Of a stretch of DNA of 64,000 nt, positions 33,036 to 44,799 are shown piece after piece. The notes beneath the pieces are model-generated. The model was not told where the DNA came from. It saw nothing but the letters and a program-made list of their open reading frames with translations, and made no database searches. The first letter of the stretch is position 1; the number at the start of each line of letters is the position of its first letter. Position numbers and translations under genes: made by a program. Origin of the DNA: Ursus arctos (Eukaryota > Chordata > Mammalia > Carnivora > Ursidae). Where the stretch lies: assembly GCF_023065955.2 (NCBI RefSeq), contig NW_026623008.1, positions 2,547,001 to 2,611,000 of the forward strand. Direction: 5' to 3'.

Positions 33036-33299
33036 GGATGGGCATAGTTTCTTTTCTTTTCTGTTTTTTTTTTTAAAGATTTTATTTAATTATTTATTTG
33101 AGAGAGAGAGAGAGCAAGTGTGAGTAAGCAAAAGAGCTGGAGCAGGGGGGAGGGGCAGAAGGAGAGGGAGAAGCAGGCTCCCCACTGAGCAGGGAGCCTG
33201 ACATGGGACTCAGTCCCAGGACCCTGAGATCAGGACCTGAGCTGAAGGCGGGTGCTTAACTGACTGAGCCACCCAGGTGTCTCTGGATGGGCATAATTT
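33036..33299 (-). mobile_element. CAN-SINE, older type, minus strand
   Basis: TTTTAAAGATTTTATTTAAT, AGAGAGAGAGAGCAAGTGTG, AGAAGCAGGCTCCCCACTGA, CAGGACCCTGAGATCAGG and GACTGAGCCACCCAGGTG. Target duplication GGATGGGCATAGTTT (33036-33050) versus GGATGGGCATAATTT (33285-33299), one mismatch. It lacks the bear/seal AACACAAGCAGG block, having GCAAAAGAGCTGGAGCAG instead. Confidence 0.95.
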
Positions 33300-33712
33300 C
33301 AAAAGATAAGGCATCCTAGGAACTCACGCATTGATTCCCACCCCTGACATCGTCCACTGTCCCCATAATGATCTCCTACTAGGTGCAGGGGTTTCAGAGA
33401 AGAAGAACAAAGCCAGAAGGCACTGGCCTCCCTGGTGGACATGATAACAAGATACAAAAAGAGCCCAGTCTAGTAAATATCAGAATATACCCTTCAAGAC
33501 TCTCCCAACCATCACTTCCACCAAGACACCTCCCTGCTTCTCCCCCCCCCCCCCACCGGAAATGGCTAAGAAGCCCTCGTCCTGGCATCCAGAGCATCGT
33601 GTGGGCCCCTGACGCAGAGGGCAGGTCTTTCCATTGTATGAACTTTTAGCATTTGGAATAATGCTCAGTGCTTACCCTCTGTATGCCTCTGGCTCATTGG
33701 CCATCCTTGGGA
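33300..33712. other. Unique DNA with a C homopolymer
   Basis: Contains a 13-bp C run (33542-33554). Otherwise nothing recognised. Confidence 0.5.
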
Positions 33713-33835
33713 TTCATTCATTCATTCACTCACTCATTCATTCATTCTTTATTGAACACCAATCATGTCCCAGTCACTCATCTGGACATGGTGATAAAGC
33801 GATGAACAAAACACACCAAACTCACTGCCCCAGGA
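33713..33835 (-). mobile_element. L2 LINE 3' end, minus strand
   Basis: (ATTC)n-rich start, TTTATTGAACACCAATCATG, TCCCAGTCACTCATCTGG and GCGATGAACAAAACACACCA match the reverse complement of the L2 3' end. Confidence 0.8.
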
Positions 33836-34264
33836 CATTTGATCCTGGTGAAGACAGCCTGGCTGTCAGCACGGAACTGAATCCCAGGGAGTGGAGCAGG
33901 GGGAAGAACCGGAGGTCGGTTACAGAGTGGCTGAGGGGGGTGAGGGAGCAGCAGGCAGGTGGAAAGTCCAGGGCAGGAGTCTTAGCTCCACGGAGGCTTT
34001 CCCTGGCTGTGAGTGCTCTGTGTCTGAGCCCTCTCTGTGCACTTGGGGTCATGATCTGTTCACGGCCCTGGATATAAGGTGCAAGGCGGACCTCGGGGTG
34101 AGGGCAAGTCAGGAATTGAGCTGTGAAGCAGGCCAGGGACAGAGACACAGGTGCCTGCAAGGAACGAAGGTGGAAGTCAGGCACTGTCCGTGGTTCTGGT
34201 GTGGGAGGCCCCTTCCAGGGAGGGTCCTTGCTCCATCCAAGCCTCTGAACAAGGGCTCCTAGAG
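33836..34264. other. Unique non-coding DNA
   Basis: No feature recognised. Overlapping frames on both strands (147 and 157 codons) look random. Confidence 0.4.
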
Positions 34265-34350
34265 TATTTTTCAGGGATGGACCATGCCTATTCATCTTTG
34301 TGTTCCCAACACGTGTCCCAAATCTTGCATTAGGTAGGTTCTCAATACGT
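34265..34350 (+). mobile_element. L2 LINE 3' fragment, plus strand
   Basis: CATGCCTATTCATCTTTGTG, TTCCCAACACGTGTCCCAAA and TTAGGTAGGTTCTCAATACG match the L2 3' UTR and tail. Confidence 0.65.
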
Positions 34351-35554
34351 GATTACGTAGCTGTATCCAAATATTCATCAACATTTAGAACATCCTCATT
34401 AAAGGAAAGGAGTGTGAAATGCTGCTGGGAAATGCGCATCTTGGGAAATTGAGCCACAGGGGTATCAGAGATGAAACAGGAATGAGCTGGGGAAGGGGGA
34501 AGGTTCACAGAACCGGCAGGAGGAGGGACGTGAGGGGTGGTCCAAGGTGCGTGGGGCCTGTGAGCACGGCTGCTGCCTCTGCATTATCTTGATATGAATA
34601 TTAGTTACCTGAGAAAGGTAACTTTTTAAATCTATTCAAAGCTTTTTAAATCTATTCGTTTTCCCTTTATTTTTAGCAAGGTAGAATTGTTATAGATTTG
34701 ATGGGGGGCTAAATACCGCCCTTCACCACCAAGGTACTAGTTCTGTTAATAATTTTTCAAGCAAAGAGTATTGACAAGCCACGTAAAAATAGTTACATCT
34801 CAATTTGGCCTGATTTCAGATTATCTAATTAGAGAAGGGTGAGAGTTTCTTGTTTTTGAAAAGCATTTACTCAGGCTGTTTCCGGCTAGGTGGTGGAAAT
34901 GAAGGGAATAAGTAAGTGTCTTGCAAAGTGTGTGTGTGTGTTGGGGGGGGGTGGCAAGAGGCGATGACCGAGTCCATCCAAGGCCAAACCAGGGGACTCG
35001 CCCGGAAGACGAGCGCGACCCATTAGGGGTGATCAATCACTACCCGAGCGAACAGATGGTTAACTGGAACTATAATGCCATGTTAATTTGTTTCATTTAA
35101 GATGAACATTTATGACACCAGCACCTTGTACACCCTTTTCTTCATTACTCTACTTCGCATGGACCATTTTCTCTCCAACCTTGCCCTTCTTGGAGGAAGG
35201 GTGATAAATACATTTGAAGTATGATTATCTTTATTGTTCCCAAGGTGAAAGTCTTTCCCTCGTGTTACCATTAGGAGAGCCACCACCAAACATCCATCAC
35301 CCTCCCTGTCTCCACATTGCCCATCGACCAGGCAGCCCGAGCACCTTTCTTCACATCCGAGCGAAAGTACCGGTGTCTGGCTCCTTGGGTGGAGGTGACA
35401 GTGACGTGGCAAGACGTGGTCAGGTGGTTATTCCATAGAGTGTCTGTCTCTCCAGCCCCACAGCCGTGCATCTCTCCAGATGAATGGATGGACCCCAGAA
35501 AAGCCCACATGGCAATTACGCTGTGACCACAGTTTCCTCGAGCAGAAATCTGCC
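34351..35554. other. Unique DNA with an AT-rich island (34570-34840)
   Basis: The island is clearly more AT-rich than its GC-rich neighbours, non-repetitive, and has a 20-bp direct repeat of the AACTTTTTAAATCTATTC / AAGCTTTTTAAATCTATTCG type (34620-34660). No transposon wording was seen. A short GT run is at 34929-34940. Confidence 0.45.
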
Positions 35555-35712
35555 AGCTTCATGAGATTAATTCTTGTACTTATTGGACAAATATTCACTG
35601 AATGCAACAACCCCCCCCCCAGACCCATGATGAACTGTTCACGAGTGAACCAGAGAGATGAGCTTCTGCCTGTATGGACTCTACAGCCTCCTGGAAGACA
35701 TGATTAGAAACC
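35555..35712 (-). mobile_element. L2 LINE 3' end, minus strand, with C-run insertion
   Basis: TATTGGACAAATATTCACTG, AATGCAAC, a 10-bp C run (35611-35620), AGAGATGAGCTTCTGCCTGT and TGGACTCTACAGCCTCCTGG follow the reverse complement of L2. Confidence 0.65.
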
Positions 35713-35944
35713 AGGTTGATAAGAATATATCAGCAAGATAGCTGCAAGGAGACTAGCAGGACGATGTGACCAAGCCAGACCAGAGGACAGCTGTAGGGGG
35801 CCAGGGAAGAGCTTGGTGACAGGCAACGGGCACACTGGGACGCAGGTGGGCAGGGAGGTTGTTGGAGAGGTGGCTGGAGAGACTCGGGGTCTTTGGGGGG
35901 TGGGAACTTCATGTGATACTGCATCTTACACACACGCCTCACGT

Positions 35945-36130
35945 TGGAGGCATGGTTCAGACGTGTGTTGGAATCCTGCTCCGGCCCCTATCAGCTGTGG
36001 ACTTTGGGAAGACCCCACGTTTCTCTGGGCCATGTTGTCTGCAGAATGAAGTTAGTGATCTCTGAGTCCTACATCTCAGGTCTAGTTTGAGAATCAAATG
36101 CAAGGAAGTTGTAAAAGTGCTTGATGGACG
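35945..36130 (+). mobile_element. MIR SINE, plus strand
   Basis: GGAATCCTGCTCCGGCCCCT, AGCTGTGGACTTTGGGAAGA, TTGTCTGCAGAATGAAGTTA and AGTTGTAAAAGTGCTTGATG follow MIR order over nearly its full length. Confidence 0.78.
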
Positions 36131-37434
36131 ACTAATCCTTGTACAAGGATCACGTGCTGTCTGGGGTCAGCTCCCCCAAACAGGCCCTGAGACAAGGAAT
36201 TGGATCTTTCAGGAAAACCAGTGAAGGGTGTGGGGGCTGTGGGGAGCACACGACAGAGACCAGGAAGAAGTAAAGCAGAAGTGTGGTCTGGGGCAGAGCC
36301 CCAGCCTCAGGCTGACCCTGCAGGGAGCTCTGGGGCTCAAGCTCGGCCTCTGCTTGTGTCCAGCTGGGAGACCTGAGCTGCTGTGTCCCTGCACCAGCCA
36401 GCCGTTGACCGGGGGCTACGTGGAGCCAAGGGGCTTGGAGAGAGAGAGCATCAGCTCCTAGACTTTCCTCTCTCTCGTCTGGCAGGTGAGGCTGCCCCAA
36501 ACCTCTGTGTGTATGACCACTGTGCTCTTGGAGACCAGAAGGGCCTTGGATGGTTTGTCACAAGCTCCTCTCCTCCTTGCTGCTGCATGGCTGAGATTCC
36601 CCTCGAAATGAGCTTCCTTGCCAGGGGACCAGTCACAGTGCCTGCCTGCTCCCCACCAGCCCTCAGAGTTATTCAAACAAGCCCATCATAGGCTCCCGTA
36701 GGAGGCCAGGACCATCCTGCCCTCTGGTCTCCAGAAGCCTGCTTCCCATGGTCCTTGCTGGTTCAGTCTATACCTGAGCGTAGCCCCCTGTGGCCCCTCA
36801 TGGGGCAGGGGCCCCCTTCCCTGGGCTGTGAGTACGTGTGACTCATAAAGTGCTGTCCACCTTATCTGACCAGTGTCGGCGTCCTGTGTCTGGTCATCCC
36901 ACAACCCTAAGATGGGAATCCTTCCCTCCCCACCAGGGGGAAGAGGGGTCAGTCCCCTGGAGAGAGTCTCAGGTCTGGGGCAATAGGAGCAAATGCTGGG
37001 GTAGACACATGGAAATGTAACGGGCATCCCGACAGATCTGAGCAGTCTGTGGAGGTGACCACTGCCGCCAGCAGACACGAAGCAGGGTAGGGCGTGGGCA
37101 GGCTGCAGGGTTTTGTCAGCCTCTCTGCAAGGTCTGAGCTCCTGGGTGTGAGCATGCTTCTCAGGAGAATCCCTTTCTGATGTGTCCATCTTGGGGCCAT
37201 GGCTTTATTTGGGGGCTGTGTGATTTCCCATGTTTCCAAGGGACAGGTAAGGCTTGTCTGTTTGGGCTCCAGGGGCAGCTCCTTTCACCCTCCATGGGAC
37301 CAGTGAGACGGCACTGGGTCCTCCCAGCAGATCTGGGAACTAAGAGGAACATGGATTGTAGGCACGAGGTTGGGGTCGGCAAGGACTGGCCAGCCAGCAG
37401 GAGGCCCCGCCGTAGCTGCAATGACCACCAGAAA
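36131..37434. other. Unique non-coding DNA, about 1.3 kb
   Basis: No repeat recognised. At 36470-36490 a pyrimidine tract is fused to CAGGTGAGG, so acceptor and donor consensus overlap. The downstream frame to 36691 has no recognisable domain. Confidence 0.4.
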
Positions 37435-37545
37435 CTAATACGTGTCCAAACTTTTAGCAGCAGACGTCGTGCTCAGCGCTTCACCCGCCTCATCTCGGCA
37501 TCCTCAGTACTCAGAGGTGGCAGATGTCCGCGTGACCTCTAGGGA
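37435..37545 (-). mobile_element. MIR SINE fragment, minus strand
   Basis: GTGCTCAGCGCTTCACCCGC, CTCATCTCGGCATCCTCAGT and ACTCAGAGGTGGCAG match the reverse-complement 3' part of MIR, with unusual CpG retention. Confidence 0.55.
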
Positions 37546-37711
37546 AGGGACACGCTGGGTCTCTGGCCTGCAGTCTTCCAGCCCGCTCAGGGTGGATCCT
37601 CATAGCCCACGGGTGCCACGGGCATCCCGTCTGCAGCACCCTCTCCCCTTACAACAGACCTCCCAGTCTCAAGAGGAAAGACCCAGACCCTCCTCAGTCA
37701 GGCTCAGTTCA

Positions 37712-37800
37712 ACCCTCGCTGAGCCGCTGCTGTGTCCCAGACACTGTGCTGGGCCCTGGGGACACACTTCAGAATTGCTGAACACTCTAGAACAGGGCAG
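37712..37800 (-). mobile_element. L2 LINE tail, minus strand
   Basis: GAGCCGCTGCTGTGTCCCAG followed by ACACTGTGCTGGGCCCTGGG is the reverse complement of the L2 3' end. Confidence 0.65.
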
Positions 37801-39725
37801 TGCCATACGACGGGGCAGGCGCCAAGACAGGTGGGCCTGGACACCGCAGGGACGGCGAGGCAAGGGTGGTCGCTCCCCAGCCCTGCCCAGCTCCCTGGAG
37901 GAGAGTTGGCCTCATTGGGGTGGCAACAGATTCAGGGTTTCCGGGGTGGGGGGTGCTTGCAGGTGGGACCAAGAGCTTGGGCAATGGCACAGTGAAAGGA
38001 GCAGCCCTGGGCGCGTGTGGGGAGCACCTGGCTCGGCGCTGTCTGGGCAGGCGGGCAGCACTGCGGCGAGGAGGCAGCTGCCAGCGGACTCAGCGGAGGA
38101 GACGGAGCTCCAGCAGGTGAGGAGCGGCCCTGGGCCATTTGCACAGGGTCCTGGGCCGTGAGAGGCAGCAGAGTCTGCTGACGTGCGTGCCGGTGCCTCC
38201 ATCGCACTTCCACGTGCCGTCTTTGCGTTCCCTGCCTGCTCCTTCTGTGCCGAGAGGCCAAGCACACACCTGAGCACTCCTGTGTGAATGCCACCTGTCC
38301 CACACTCCCTAGACGGGCAGAAGGCTGGGGGACGCTGTCAGGGTTGGATGACTCAGGGACTGAAGGGGGAGCGGTCAGAGGAAGGGTCAAGACAGACCAT
38401 CCAGGAGGCTTTGCCAGCACCCAGGTGAGAGGAGGCGGGGGGCTGGATTGAGGCGCGGTCAGAGGACACTGAAGGGGTGGCACTGGTCACAGTGGACAGC
38501 AGGTTGGAACTGGGTGTTAAAGACAAATGACAGATTGGGAAATCTCCGTCTCCAAGTTGGGCCTGGAGACATGGTACCTGGAGACATGGTAGCCTACAGA
38601 AGCTGGGAATGGAGCCGAGAAGTTGGCTGAGGCTCCAGAGGGAGGGCTCCTTCCCAGGTGCAGACCTCAGGAGGGCCTCACGCCCCGGAGCCTCCACACA
38701 CGGCAGGGCCACAGGTGGGGGAGGGGCTTCTGCTCCCGAGGGACTGCACGGCAGCAGCTTCACCCCCTAGTTTAATGGAGGCCCTTTCGCGAAGGACAGA
38801 TCCACTTCCAGCCTGGGCAGGACGGCCGCACGGATGCAGCTGGCTTATCCTCAGGCTGGAGGACCCCAGGCCGGCTGCCCTCTGTCTGTGTGGCCGTGCC
38901 CGTTGTCCTAGGCGGTAGGGAAATTCTGCTTGGTGGAGCACGGCGGTTACTTGGGACCTGAATATATCCCGCGTGGCTGCACACGCATGTCATTTTCCGC
39001 GAGAGCATATGCGTTTCGCTAATGGGGAGATCTTAAATGAAGACCTTATTACTCCAAGTAAAAATAGTAGCTGTGCTAGGGCCGTGGGATTATGAGTGGT
39101 TTAATATCTTTAAATTCCTTAATAGTGCTCCTGCATTGCTTTCTGAATGATTGTTTTTGAGACACAGAACAGTAAAAGATTGTGTTATGGCCATGCAGCT
39201 CTTCTGCCAAACAAAACAGAACTCAGGGCTGGAGGAGGACAGCCCTTCGCAGAGGTCGTTGGGGTGACATATGGCGTGAGCCTCCCCACGTCTCCGTCGG
39301 GCCTTAATCCCCTCTTGGGCTGGGAACAGCGGGGGCTGCTGTCCCGGCCGTGTACTCCGGTTCAACAGGAGGCTGCGCCTCCGTGTTCCCCTTCGACAGG
39401 GACCTCCGTCACTCGGAAAGGGGCACGGAGCTGTGGAAAGCAGTGATGCTAAGGGGAATACGGGGCTGTCCCCTGCAAAATGGGGCCCTCTGTGCGGGCA
39501 CGTGACACCTTCTGATGCATCCAGATCTCAGGGAGGAAATGGAGCTGAGGAAGGCGGTGGAATGACCACAAGGGAGAAAACACTAAAATGAGTAAGGGGA
39601 AACTGGACCACCTCAGTGCAAGAGTCTTCAGGGTCTGGTTAGAAATAGTACAGGAAGCTTATTCCACATAGCACGTGACTGAGAGCGAGACAGGGTTGAG
39701 AAGAGACAGGCAAAGAGGCAAGATG
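37801..39725. other. Unique DNA, GC-rich then AT-richer
   Basis: 37801-38990 is GC-rich with overlapping open frames on both strands. A strong donor-type CAGGTGAGG occurs near 38115-38123 with only a weak acceptor upstream. A perfect 15-bp tandem pair CCTGGAGACATGGTA lies at 38562-38591. 39000-39180 is AT-rich and non-repetitive. Confidence 0.45.
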
Positions 39726-39729
39726 GCTG

Positions 39730-40167
39730 ATATTGTGTTGGCTCAACTGGCCGCAGACTCGGCACTTGTTCTGACATGATTCTGATGTGTCTGGGAGGGC
39801 GTCTCTGGATGAGAGTAATGCTGGAATCTGGAATCTGTAGACTCAATGTGGGTGGGCCATATCCAATCAGTTGAAGAACTGACTAGAATGAAAAGGCTGA
39901 CCCTCCCTCAGGTAAGGGGAAACTCTTCTTGCCTGACTGCCTTTGTATCAGGACATTGGCTTTTTCTTGCCTTCAGACTTGAACTAAAATTACCCCATCA
40001 GCTCTCCTGGGTCCCCAGTTGCTGACTGAAGATTGCAGATCTCGGGACTTGCTGCCTCCATAATTGTGTGGACCCATCGTTTGTAATAAATTAACACACA
40101 CACACACACACCACACACACACACATGCACTGTTGGCCTGTTTCTCTGGAGAACCCCGACTAATGCA
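39730..40167 (+). mobile_element. ERVL LTR (MLT2-like), plus strand
   Basis: TCAATGTGGGTGGGCCATAT, CCAATCAGTTGAAGAACTGA, AAAAGGCTGACCCTCCCTCA, CTGCCTCCATAATTGTGTGG and the terminal TCTCTGGAGAACCCCGACTA are the classic MLT2 order. A CA-repeat (40094-40125) occupies the position where these LTRs usually carry a short microsatellite. Confidence 0.88.
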
Positions 40168-41889
40168 GGAGGTAAGGAAAGGCAGGTGACCCAAAACATC
40201 TCTGTCCTCATACATTCGAGGGAAAAGCCATAGAACAGAAACCTGGAACTTTGTCCTCCTTAAGGAAAATAATACGCACTTTCAACATTTATAAAGTAGG
40301 AAAATAAAACAAAAGATGACTCAGAACACCAAGCCCAGAGATGAGAAAATTAAGGCACATAAAATATTTATCCATTTAACTCGGTGGCGGCCAGCCATGC
40401 GTGCAGGGTGGAAATGTGAAGTTTCTGGGCATAGTTATACCCCCTCTTCCTTCCCTGCAACGAGCTCAAGCAATTTGGTAAATGGGAGCTGAACGCAGAG
40501 TTCATTTTTCACATTCCATTAATGTTTCATTTCTAATACTCTTTTCAGTATAAATTTAAAAACAAAATGGGAATTGGGTCTCAATGATTATTCTCTATTA
40601 AGAGGAAAGGAAAGTGCTCTTGGTTCTGTCAGGACCCTACAGAGGGGTCAGGCTTGCGGGATAGTGTCCTGCTTTGCGGCCTCTCTCCTCCCCTACTCAT
40701 CCTTCTCCAGAAAGGCACCTGCTGATCCCTGCAGACACTGCTCTCCACACCTTGCTGAGAGACCCCCAGAGGGGGACCTTCGGGATGTCAGTGCCCGAGA
40801 TCTGGCATCAATGCGCGTGCACGCGTAACACACACACATGACAGCTGCCGTACATACAAGAAGCATGGTCACTGAAACAGAGACGGCAGATTCCCGAGGA
40901 CCCGCCTGTCCATGGTGGCTGAGCACGGAGACAGAAGGCTCTCGGAGTGTGTTAGAAGAGCCCTCTCAACTTCTAGCTGTCCAGAGACTGAAGGTGCAAA
41001 CGGACAATGGCCAGACCACACACACAGAGAACTCCAAGCCCTGACCCGCAGCCAGCTGCGCACCAGTGTGCCGCTGCTGTTCCAGCCCGCGGACAGTGAC
41101 CGGCCGGGAAGCCGCTGCGAGTCCGACCGGTAGGAAGTCACACTGCCGTCTCCAGCAACAGCACAGGAAACAAAGTAATAACTTCTGTAACTATCAGCCC
41201 AAGGTGCCAGGACTTCATGGATAGCTGGCGGCTTCGCTAAGACTTACCCCACTCCCCAACCCCCTCCAGCCTCCAACTCCGCATTGGCCGGAGGAAGCCG
41301 CGTGCTCCCCACCGATCGATCACGTGGGACACCTGCTCTCCTTATCGCCTCCGGCTCCCAGGCCCCATCTAGGCTCACCTGGAACCTTCACCTGGAAGCC
41401 ACCCCCCTCCCTGTTTCCCTGCCTGCCTTTGAGTCTCCACCAAACCGGGTGCTGGTGGCGGCCTCCCTGCTGCCCCGAGCCCTGAGTCAGCAGACTTTGC
41501 CTGCTCTCACGGTGGGGTGGGGGCTTCCTTTGTGTCCACACTGTATTTGCTTCATTGTAGCCCAGGGGCACCTACGGATCTCTTGGTGTTAAGAACAGTA
41601 AACACACACGAGAGGTTGTCACCAACTCCTTTAGCGGACATTACTTGCGTGCCTTCTCCCCACTGGACGTGGCTGCAAGGTGGAGAAATTGGGGTGAGGT
41701 GGCACATGCAGGCCTGCCCTCTTGGGGCTCACAGGCCAGAAGGGAGGGGTGAGGATGACGATGAGGTGTGAGGAGTGTGTGCGGGGGGGCTGGGAGGACA
41801 GGCTCTTCACGGAAGCCCATGCATGGGGGCGGGCCGGCTCGTGCTTCAAGGAGGTGTTGCTGGTTCCTAATGGCTAGTGGTTTTGAAGG
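40168..41889. other. Unique non-coding DNA, about 1.7 kb
   Basis: No transposon recognised. 41050-41330 has a small cluster of CpG dinucleotides but is not an island. ORFs around 100 codons are unconvincing. Confidence 0.45.
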
Positions 41890-42070
41890 TTTACTTTGTC
41901 CTCGGCCGTGCTCATGAGTTAACTCATGTCATCATCATTAAAGTTAATCGTCCCTGTCAGGAAAGCACTATTATTATTCCCATTGTCCGGTAATGGGAAT
42001 TAGAGGTCCATGCACTTGCCCTGGACGGCACAGCTGGCACGAGGCCATCCCGGACTCAGCACCTGCACTC
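41890..42070 (-). mobile_element. MIR SINE, minus strand
   Basis: GTTAACTCATGTCATCATCA, CACTATTATTATTCCCATTG, AATTAGAGGTCCATGCACTT and GCCCTGGACGGCACAGCTGG follow reverse-complement MIR order. Confidence 0.75.
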
Positions 42071-42664
42071 CCTCCCTGCCCTCCTGCTGGCCTGAGGGGC
42101 CAGTGGAGGGAGCGTGTGGCTGAGCCAGGAATCAGGCAGATGGGGTGGGGGGGAACCTCCAGTCAAGTTGGACAGGGGGAGGGGTGCAGGGGGAAGGGCA
42201 TCCTGAGAAAGCAGGGCACAGGAGAGAGAAGCACAAGGCAGGTGCCATCAAGTGATGTGGGGGGTTTGAAGAGACGTAGGTGGCTACGGTGGGGAGCCTG
42301 TTTCAGAGGGGGCAGGAGAGCTGTGAGCAGCCCCAAGAGTGGAAGCTGGCAGGTGCGGGGAGGCAGACAGCCTCCAGGTGTGCGAGGAGGTGAGCCCAGC
42401 AGGACTCGGGTATCAGAGAGGAGGAGCTGGGTGTCATTCCAGGTTTCTGGCAAGAAAGACCACATGGATGCTGGTACTCTTACAAGGTGAGGCGTGGGGG
42501 AGGGCTGAGAGTCCTGTCTGAGACGGGGCTGTGTGTCCTCCATCTCAGCAATGGGCCAGGACCCCGGACGTGCGGTCAGGGGGTACGGGGGTTTTGGGAG
42601 CCATGAACTCTGCCTGGGATTGTGTGAGGAGAGCGTGGGGCTCTGTGAGGTCTAGGACCACAGC
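42071..42664. other. Purine-rich DNA, possible decayed dispersed repeat
   Basis: TTTGAAGAGACGTAGGTGGC ... GTGTCATTCCAGGTTTCTGG is consistent with a G-rich mammalian repeat also suspected at 28641-29464. Family unresolved. Confidence 0.3.
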
Positions 42665-42815
42665 ACGAGCCGCACATGGCCACCGGCCCTGAAAGTACTT
42701 ACAGTAGATGACATGCTCAGTCTTTCACTCACACCAGCCACGTTTCTAGCACTCAGAAGCCACATGACCTAGAACATTCCTGTCATTGCAGAGGGCTCCA
42801 CTGGGCAGTGCTGGG
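42665..42815. mobile_element. hAT-Charlie-type MITE fragment
   Basis: GCCGCACATGGCCACCGGCC, GTTTCTAGCACTCAGAAGCC, ACATTCCTGTCATTGCAGAG and the end CACTGGGCAGTGCTGGG belong to the same family as 19130-19521 and 23895-24065. Confidence 0.6.
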
Positions 42816-42864
42816 ATGGAGGGAGGGCCAGTCCTGAGGAGTGCCCATCACAGGGATGGCGCTG

Positions 42865-43192
42865 TGGATGGAATGTTCGCTTCCCCCCCAGATTCATTTG
42901 CCAAAACCGTAACCCCCAGAGGGTGGGGCCCTGCTCTAGTAAGATCAGTGCCCTTCTAAGGAGAGACACCCAAGTGCTTCCTGTCTCCATGTGCGTGCAC
43001 TGAGGAAAGGGCATGTGGGGACACAGGGAGAAGGTGGCCATCTACAAACCAGGAAGACCGTCGTCTCCAGGAACTGACTCAGTGGGAGTCTTGACCTTGG
43101 ACTTCCAGCCTCCAGAGCAGTGAGAAATGATGTATGTTGTTTCAGACGCCCAGCCTGTGATATCCTCTTATGTCACCCGAGCAGACTGACGT
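42865..43192 (+). mobile_element. MaLR LTR (MLT1A-like), plus strand
   Basis: AACCCCCAGAGGGTGGGGCC, AGTGCCCTTCTAAGGAGAGA, GGACACAGGGAGAAGGTGGC, CTTGGACTTCCAGCCTCCAG and CACCCGAGCAGACTGACG are the MLT1 order, with an internal deletion after the 'ggtggggcc' block. Confidence 0.85.
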
Positions 43193-44469
43193 AGCAAAGG
43201 TGTGGCCAACACGCAGCCTTGAGAATGAGAGCCCAGAGCAGCAGGAGGGAAGCAAGGAGAACGTGGGGGCTCCAGGAGCTGAGCGGACCGGGAGCTTCAA
43301 GAAGGCAGTAGTAGGAAGATGTGCCGAATGACACCTACGCGTTAACAGCAAGGAGTGTCCACTGAATTTGGCAACAGCCCCATGACCTCGACAAGCTCAG
43401 GATTAGCAGCATGGTGAGGATGGGATGCAAGGTTGGAGTGGGGGTGACAGATGGTAAAGGGAGGGCAGCAGCTCCAGAAAATGCTCCGCTGCCCCATTCA
43501 AAAGTCAGAAAACCAAGGCCTCACACGGTGAAAGAAGCTGCTGGAACCTGGACAGTCAGAAAGCAGTCCCGGGGGGGTCGAACAGCTCGGCCGGCAACCC
43601 AGCTGCATAGCTTAGCCACCGTCTTGGAGAGCGGGCCATCAATGAGGCTCTCTGACATGCCAGTGGTGGAGGCTGGGTGCTGGGCTCTTGGGAGCTCAAG
43701 GCTGTCCGGGTGGAAGTGCTGCACACCGGAGTTAAGTCTGTCTGTGGAACGGGCTGGAGAGAGACACCATCCAGGGATACCAGGGCAGCCGAGCTGAACC
43801 TGTGGTCAAGGGATGGCTCCGAGACTCCAGAGGCCAAGCCAGCGTCTGAGACAGAGGGGAGCTGGGGGCCAAGGAAGGCAGGGGTCTGCTTAGAAGGGGG
43901 TTGGGCTCCAGGAATGGTCATGTTGGTGGGGGAAGGAAGGAGGCAGAGAGCGGAGTGCCTCTGCCCTGGGCCAGTGCCAGTGGAAACTACGACCTCTTTG
44001 TGGCCCGAGGGAGCCAGGCTCCTTGTGTGGCTGTAGCAGGGCTTACAGCCCAGGAAATGGGGACCTGTCCCTGTCCTGGGGGCACAACTGCCTGTTCAGC
44101 TGGGTCTGGCCCAAGATGCCAGCCTGTTGTCCGCCCCTCAACACATGCTAATTTCAGCCTGTTTAATGCGACGTGCAATCTGCTCCATGTCACATCCTTC
44201 ACAAGCACCGTGACGGTGCTTATTGTCTCCATACAAGTTGTGTAAGTCACCGGGAGCAATTTCTTGTCTCTGGGGAGCACTGGCAAAGCGTGACCCTTCC
44301 CTGGCCCCGACTCCCCCACTTTCAGCACAACATTCATGACATCCTCCAGCGCGTTTTATCCTGAGCTGCTCAGGGCACTTGTCCCAGCAAGAGGGAGGAG
44401 AGCAGGGGTGCCTCAGGGGTGACTAGCCGTTCTTCTCCCCATAGTCACAACTATAACAGCAGCTCAGGG
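43193..44469. other. Unique non-coding DNA, about 1.3 kb
   Basis: Mostly purine-rich unique sequence. 44130-44265 is more balanced, non-repetitive and could be conserved. No gene is supported. Confidence 0.4.
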
Positions 44470-44600
44470 GGTCCATGCACACTCTCTAATCTCAGCAGAA
44501 GTCCTGCAAGGCTGACATTACTGCTCCCTCTTTACAGATCAGGCAGCTGAGGCTCGGAGAGTTCAGAGTGACCCTGAGATCCATCGCTGTGTCCTGGCAG
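44470..44600 (-). mobile_element. MIR SINE fragment, minus strand
   Basis: CTCAGCAGAAGTCCTGCAAG, TACTGCTCCCTCTTTACAGA, TCAGGCAGCTGAGGCTCGGA and GTTCAGAGTGACCCTGAG match reverse-complement MIR. Confidence 0.7.
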
Positions 44601-44799
44601 ACGGGTCCCTGTGTCCACAAGGAAAGTGGAGTTAAGTCATTCCCTGGACAGAACACAGCAAATGGTCTGAGTTTTCTCCTACTGACACATAAAGTCAGTC
44701 TCTCTGGACCCCTGGTTTCTCCACTGGAAAAGAAAAGGCCAGTGAAGTGGAAAGAGCACAAGGCTGCTGTCAGGGCTTGCCCTAGGAGGTTTTAGGCTA

